Source of the DNA: Microbacterium gallinarum | GTDB taxonomy: Bacteria > Actinomycetota > Actinomycetes > Actinomycetales > Microbacteriaceae | Assembly: GCF_014837165.1 (NCBI RefSeq) | Contig: NZ_JACSPM010000001.1 | Location: 1,136,304-1,200,303 of the forward strand | Direction of reading: 5' to 3' | DNA length: 64,000 nt | Shown here: one piece after another, positions 61,511 to 64,000 of the stretch | How the letters are laid out: every line of letters starts with the position of its first letter | Position numbering within the stretch: position 1 is the first letter of the stretch | Program-made: the position numbers and the translations under genes | Notes under the pieces: generated by a model | Told to the model about the DNA's origin: nothing | The model's database searches: none | What the model saw: the letters and a program-made list of their open reading frames with translations, nothing else

Positions 61511-61594
61511 GCGCGAGTGGCGGAATAGGCAGACGCGCTGGCTTCAGGTGCCAGTGCCCGAAAGGGCGTGGGGGTTCAACTCCCCCCTCGCGCA
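61511..61594 (+). tRNA. tRNA-Leu (anticodon CAG)
   Basis: An 84-base tRNA with long variable arm: acceptor GCGCGAG/CTCGCGC, anticodon loop CTTCAGG (CAG at 61545-61547), T arm GGGGG TTCAACT CCCCC. Discriminator A; CCA not encoded (CAG follows). Confidence 0.96.
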
Positions 61595-61614
61595 CAGCGC
61601 AGCGAAGATACGTG

Positions 61615-61652
61615 AAGAGCCGGTCGGAGGTGAAGACCTCCGACCGGCTCTT
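61615..61652 (+). terminator. Hairpin terminator after tRNA-Leu
   Basis: AAGAGCCGGTCGGAGG and its exact complement (16-base arms) flank TGAAGA; followed by TCG. Confidence 0.88.
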
Positions 61653-61769
61653 TCGTGCTGTGCGGGATTGGCCCGCGTGCGTCAGTCCCCGGTGACCACA
61701 GGGAGACGAGCGCGGACAGGGCGGTGAGGGCGACGCGCCGCAGCGGCGCCCGGCCCGGTCGGAAGCGCG

Positions 61770-61889
61770 TCATTGCGGGCAGCTGCAGCGGTCGGCTTCG
61801 GGAATGCCCGCGAGGGCCTCGTCGACGTGCTGGCCGCAGCCGGCCCAGGTGGGCTTGCCGCAGGAGGAGCAGGTGATCTGTGCGCACAT
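61770..61889 (-). CDS. Tiny Cys-rich protein (paralogue B)
   Basis: A 39-residue protein: MCAQITCSSCGKPTWAGCGQ, then HVDEALAGIPEADRCSCPQ. It shares TC-x-x-CGK-x-TWAGCGQHV with the 61-residue protein at 62275, including the spacing of cysteines (C7, C10, C18 here). Two extra cysteines lie at the end (CSCPQ). GAGGA precedes ATG by eight bases. It follows the thioredoxin gene by 15 bases in the same operon. Zn-ribbon or thiol-redox substrate are plausible but unproven. Confidence 0.75.
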   Translation of the reverse strand: MCAQITCSSCGKPTWAGCGQHVDEALAGIPEADRCSCPQ

Positions 61890-61904
61890 GTGAATGTCCT
61901 CGTG

Positions 61905-62267
61905 TCAGTTCTCGGTTTCGGCGATCTGCCGGCGGATGTCGTCCATATCCAGTTCCCGCGCCTTCTCGATCAGCAGCTCGAGCTGCGCCGCGGGAAGCGC
62001 GCCGGGCTCTTTGTAGACGAGCACCCCGTCGCGGACCACCATCAGGGTCGGGATCGACGTGATGCGGTGGGCGGCGGCCAGTTCGCGCTGCGCCTCGGTG
62101 TCGACCTTCGCGAAGGCGATGTCGGGGTGTCGTTCGGATGCGGCGTCGTAGACCGGCGCGAACGCGCGGCAGGGGCCGCACCACTCCGCCCAGAAGTCGA
62201 CGAGCACGATGCCGTTGCCTCGGGTTGCGGCGCCGAAGGTCTCGGCCGTCAGGTCGGTCGTCGTCAT
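61905..62267 (-). CDS. Thioredoxin (second, CsoR-linked)
   Basis: A 120-residue thioredoxin with DFWAEWCGPC (Cys30/Cys33) and the cis-Pro loop ITSIPTLMVV. It has a C-terminal helix (about 95-118) beyond the core. The gene sits between two tiny Cys-rich genes, seven bases after the first and 15 before the second, and downstream of a CsoR-family operator. It is distinct in sequence from trxA at 26591. The open frame continues upstream, but the ATG at 62265-62267 gives the normal start. Confidence 0.9.
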   Translation of the reverse strand: MTTTDLTAETFGAATRGNGIVLVDFWAEWCGPCRAFAPVYDAASERHPDIAFAKVDTEAQRELAAAHRITSIPTLMVVRDGVLVYKEPGALPAAQLELLIEKARELDMDDIRRQIAETEN

Positions 62268-62274
62268 GGCCCGG

Positions 62275-62460
62275 TCACCGCCCGAAGAGGCGCGCGAAGA
62301 ATCCGCGGCGCTCGGACTGGGCGGCCTGAATCTCCTGGCGGGTGTGGCTGCCGTTGCACCACTCCGACGCCGGCACACTCTTGCGCACCGTGGCGACGTG
62401 CTGACCGCAGCCGGCCCACGTCGTCTTCCCGCACGTGCGACACGTCGTCGCTCGACACAT
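62275..62460 (-). CDS. Tiny Cys-rich protein (paralogue A)
   Basis: A 61-residue protein: MCRATTCRTCGKTTWAGCGQ, then HVATVRKSVPASEWCNGSHT and a basic, Gln-rich end RRGFFARLFGR. The cysteine pattern (C7-x2-C10-x7-C18, plus Cys of EWCNG) and TWAGCGQHV match the 39-residue protein at 61770. It is the first gene of the leftward operon. I know this type of small protein as an unnamed actinobacterial family; no function is established. Confidence 0.78.
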   Translation of the reverse strand: MCRATTCRTCGKTTWAGCGQHVATVRKSVPASEWCNGSHTRQEIQAAQSERRGFFARLFGR

Positions 62461-62476
62461 GATCTCTCCCGTCCGA

Positions 62477-62845
<369 letters not shown>

Positions 62846-62891
62846 TCGGCGGCGTCCGTCTGGGCGCCGTGCCGCCTTCAGACCGTCGTCG

Positions 62892-63377
62892 CTACTCCAG
62901 CGTCGGCACGAGGGTGAAGACGATCTCCTCGACCTCGCGTCCGAGTCCGGGGGCGAAGTCCACATTGCGCGACACCTCGGTGAAGCCGAGCCGTGTGAGC
63001 ACGGTGATCGACCCGACGTTGTGGGCCGCGGCGCGTGCGAAGAGCGGACGAGCCGGCTCACGCGACACCAGTTGACGCATCGCCGCGGTCGCGACGCCTC
63101 GGCCGCGGGCGTGCGGAGCGATCCAGAAGCTGACCTCGCGGTCGCCGTCGATCGTGAAGGCGGCGGCGGTGCCGGCGAAGCCGCCGTTCTCGGTCACGAC
63201 CTGCAGCAGGACGTCGGGGTTCGAGCGCTGGCGGCCGATCCACGCGTCGAACGCCGAGCGATCGTCGGGGTCGGAGGCGGTGAAGGCCGCCATGGCGATC
63301 CCCTCGGGATCGCGCATCATCTCGAACACGGCATCGAGGTCGTCATCGTCGAGGTCCCGCAGCTCGATGTGGCTCAC
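62892..63377 (-). CDS. GNAT-family N-acetyltransferase
   Basis: A 161-residue RimJ/RimL-like acetyltransferase. LRDLDDDDLDAVFEMMRDPEG is the N-terminal helix pair, then REVSFWIAPHARGRGVATAAMRQLV gives the acetyl-CoA-binding motif A (RGRGVA). The C-terminal part (HNVGSITVLTRLGFTEVSRN) is motif B. Substrate unknown. ATG 63375-63377. It is convergent with the CsoR-family gene. Confidence 0.88.
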   Translation of the reverse strand: MSHIELRDLDDDDLDAVFEMMRDPEGIAMAAFTASDPDDRSAFDAWIGRQRSNPDVLLQVVTENGGFAGTAAAFTIDGDREVSFWIAPHARGRGVATAAMRQLVSREPARPLFARAAAHNVGSITVLTRLGFTEVSRNVDFAPGLGREVEEIVFTLVPTLE

Positions 63378-63404
63378 ACGACCACCGTAGCGAGCGCCGC
63401 CGAC

Positions 63405-64000
63405 TCAGGAGAGGCCGTGCAGTTCGCGGAGGACGGCCTCAGCGCGATCGCCCTCGCGCCGGGCGAGGGCATCCCGGAACTCCTCGTACGACGCAGACCG
63501 GCCGAGAGGACACTCGATGGTCGGCCGCCATGACGCGATGTTCCGCCGGATGGCCAGCTCGGCCTCGCGCATGAACCGCAGGATCGCGACGTTGCCGGTG
63601 GCGCGTGTGAGTGCGGCGAAGAACACATGGCTCGTGCGCAGGAGCGCGGCATGGTCGTCGGCTCGGGATGCCTCGATCACGGCGTCGAGCTCGGCGACGA
63701 GGCCATCGAGCACCTCGTCGGACGCGTGCACGATCGCCATGCGCGCGGCATTGCACATGAGATAGGCCACGAACTCGAGGGTGTCCGCCTGCGCCTTGCT
63801 GTTCGGGGTGGAGACCCGCGTGTAGCGATGCGGCGACACCTCGACGAGCCCGACACGCTCGAGGCGCTGCAGCGCCTCCCGCACCGGGGTGCGCGACACC
63901 CCCAGCCACTCGGCCAGATCGTGGTCGCGCAGGCGCTCGCCGGGCGCGAGGCTGCCGTCGAGGATCGCCTCGCCCAGGCGTGCGTAGACCTCGTCACCGA
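63405..64000 (-). CDS. GntR-family transcriptional regulator (FadR/FCD type), partial
   Basis: About 198 residues are visible and the gene continues past position 64000. The winged-helix region reads LAPGERLRDHDLAEWLGVSRTPVREALQRLERVGLVEVSPHRYTRV, the GntR signature. The C-terminal FCD domain is all-helical, with VFFAALTRATGN as the metal/effector-binding histidine region and HGLS at the end. FadR-type members control catabolic genes; the target is not in view. The GTG 34 residues downstream of the window edge is inside the DNA-binding domain and is not the true start. Confidence 0.88.
   Translation of the reverse strand, partial: GDEVYARLGEAILDGSLAPGERLRDHDLAEWLGVSRTPVREALQRLERVGLVEVSPHRYTRVSTPNSKAQADTLEFVAYLMCNAARMAIVHASDEVLDGLVAELDAVIEASRADDHAALLRTSHVFFAALTRATGNVAILRFMREAELAIRRNIASWRPTIECPLGRSASYEEFRDALARREGDRAEAVLRELHGLS

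Overview
The window is high-GC actinobacterial DNA that spans the chromosomal replication origin. The order rpmH-rnpA-yidD-yidC-jag-rsmG-parA-parB on one side of dnaA, and dnaN-recF-DUF721-gyrB-gyrA-DUF3566-tRNA-Ile-tRNA-Ala on the other, is the classic actinobacterial oriC neighbourhood. Codon usage, the very frequent GGATGCC/GGCATCC words, the DUF6049-murJ-trxB-trxA block and the ftsW-pbpA-pknA-pknB cluster suggest Microbacteriaceae, most likely Microbacterium or a close relative. This assignment is inference from gene content, not from a database search.

Layout. 1-5.6 kb: membrane proteins, a PLP-dependent decarboxylase, small metabolic proteins and dnaB (minus strand). 6.1-8.8 kb: two exported proteins, one of them a seven-repeat chaplin-like surface protein ending in an LAETG sorting signal. 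9.1-10.8 kb: the rpsF-ssb-rpsR-rplI operon. 11-18.3 kb: a CoA-transferase/acyl-CoA dehydrogenase pair, and an aldehyde dehydrogenase with DUF779 and a GAF-domain regulator. 18.3-26.9 kb: cca, a methyltransferase, DUF6049, murJ, trxB and trxA. 27.1-29.3 kb: a YCII/ECF sigma-factor module. 29.3-35.7 kb: parB, parA, a field of six parS sites mixed with palindromic repeats, then rsmG, jag, yidC, yidD, rnpA and rpmH. 35.7-37.9 kb: oriC flanking dnaA. 37.9-46.4 kb: dnaN to the tRNAs. 46.6-52.4 kb: housekeeping genes including ppiA, a rhomboid protease, crgA, a class E sortase and an anthranilate/ADC synthase-type amidotransferase. 52.5-61.4 kb: the translationally coupled fhaA-fhaB-pstP-ftsW-pbpA-pknA-pknB cell-wall and Ser/Thr-phosphorylation cluster. 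61.5-64 kb: tRNA-Leu, a divergent thioredoxin/CsoR-family cluster, a GNAT acetyltransferase and a partial GntR regulator.

How the parts fit together. Most of the window is replication (DnaA, DnaN, DnaB, SSB, gyrase), segregation (ParABS), membrane-protein insertion (YidC/YidD) and polar cell-wall growth (FtsW/RodA, PbpA, MurJ, CrgA, Ser/Thr kinases). Genes are largely transcribed away from oriC. The class E sortase at 50.9 kb is a plausible anchor enzyme for the LAETG surface protein at 7.2 kb. The most unusual parts are the cysteine-free chaplin-like repeat protein, the parS array that appears to have grown by tandem duplication of a roughly 130-bp repeat/parS unit, and a thioredoxin operon flanked by two paralogous tiny Cys-rich proteins and controlled by a CstR-like (His-lacking) CsoR-family repressor with visible operators.
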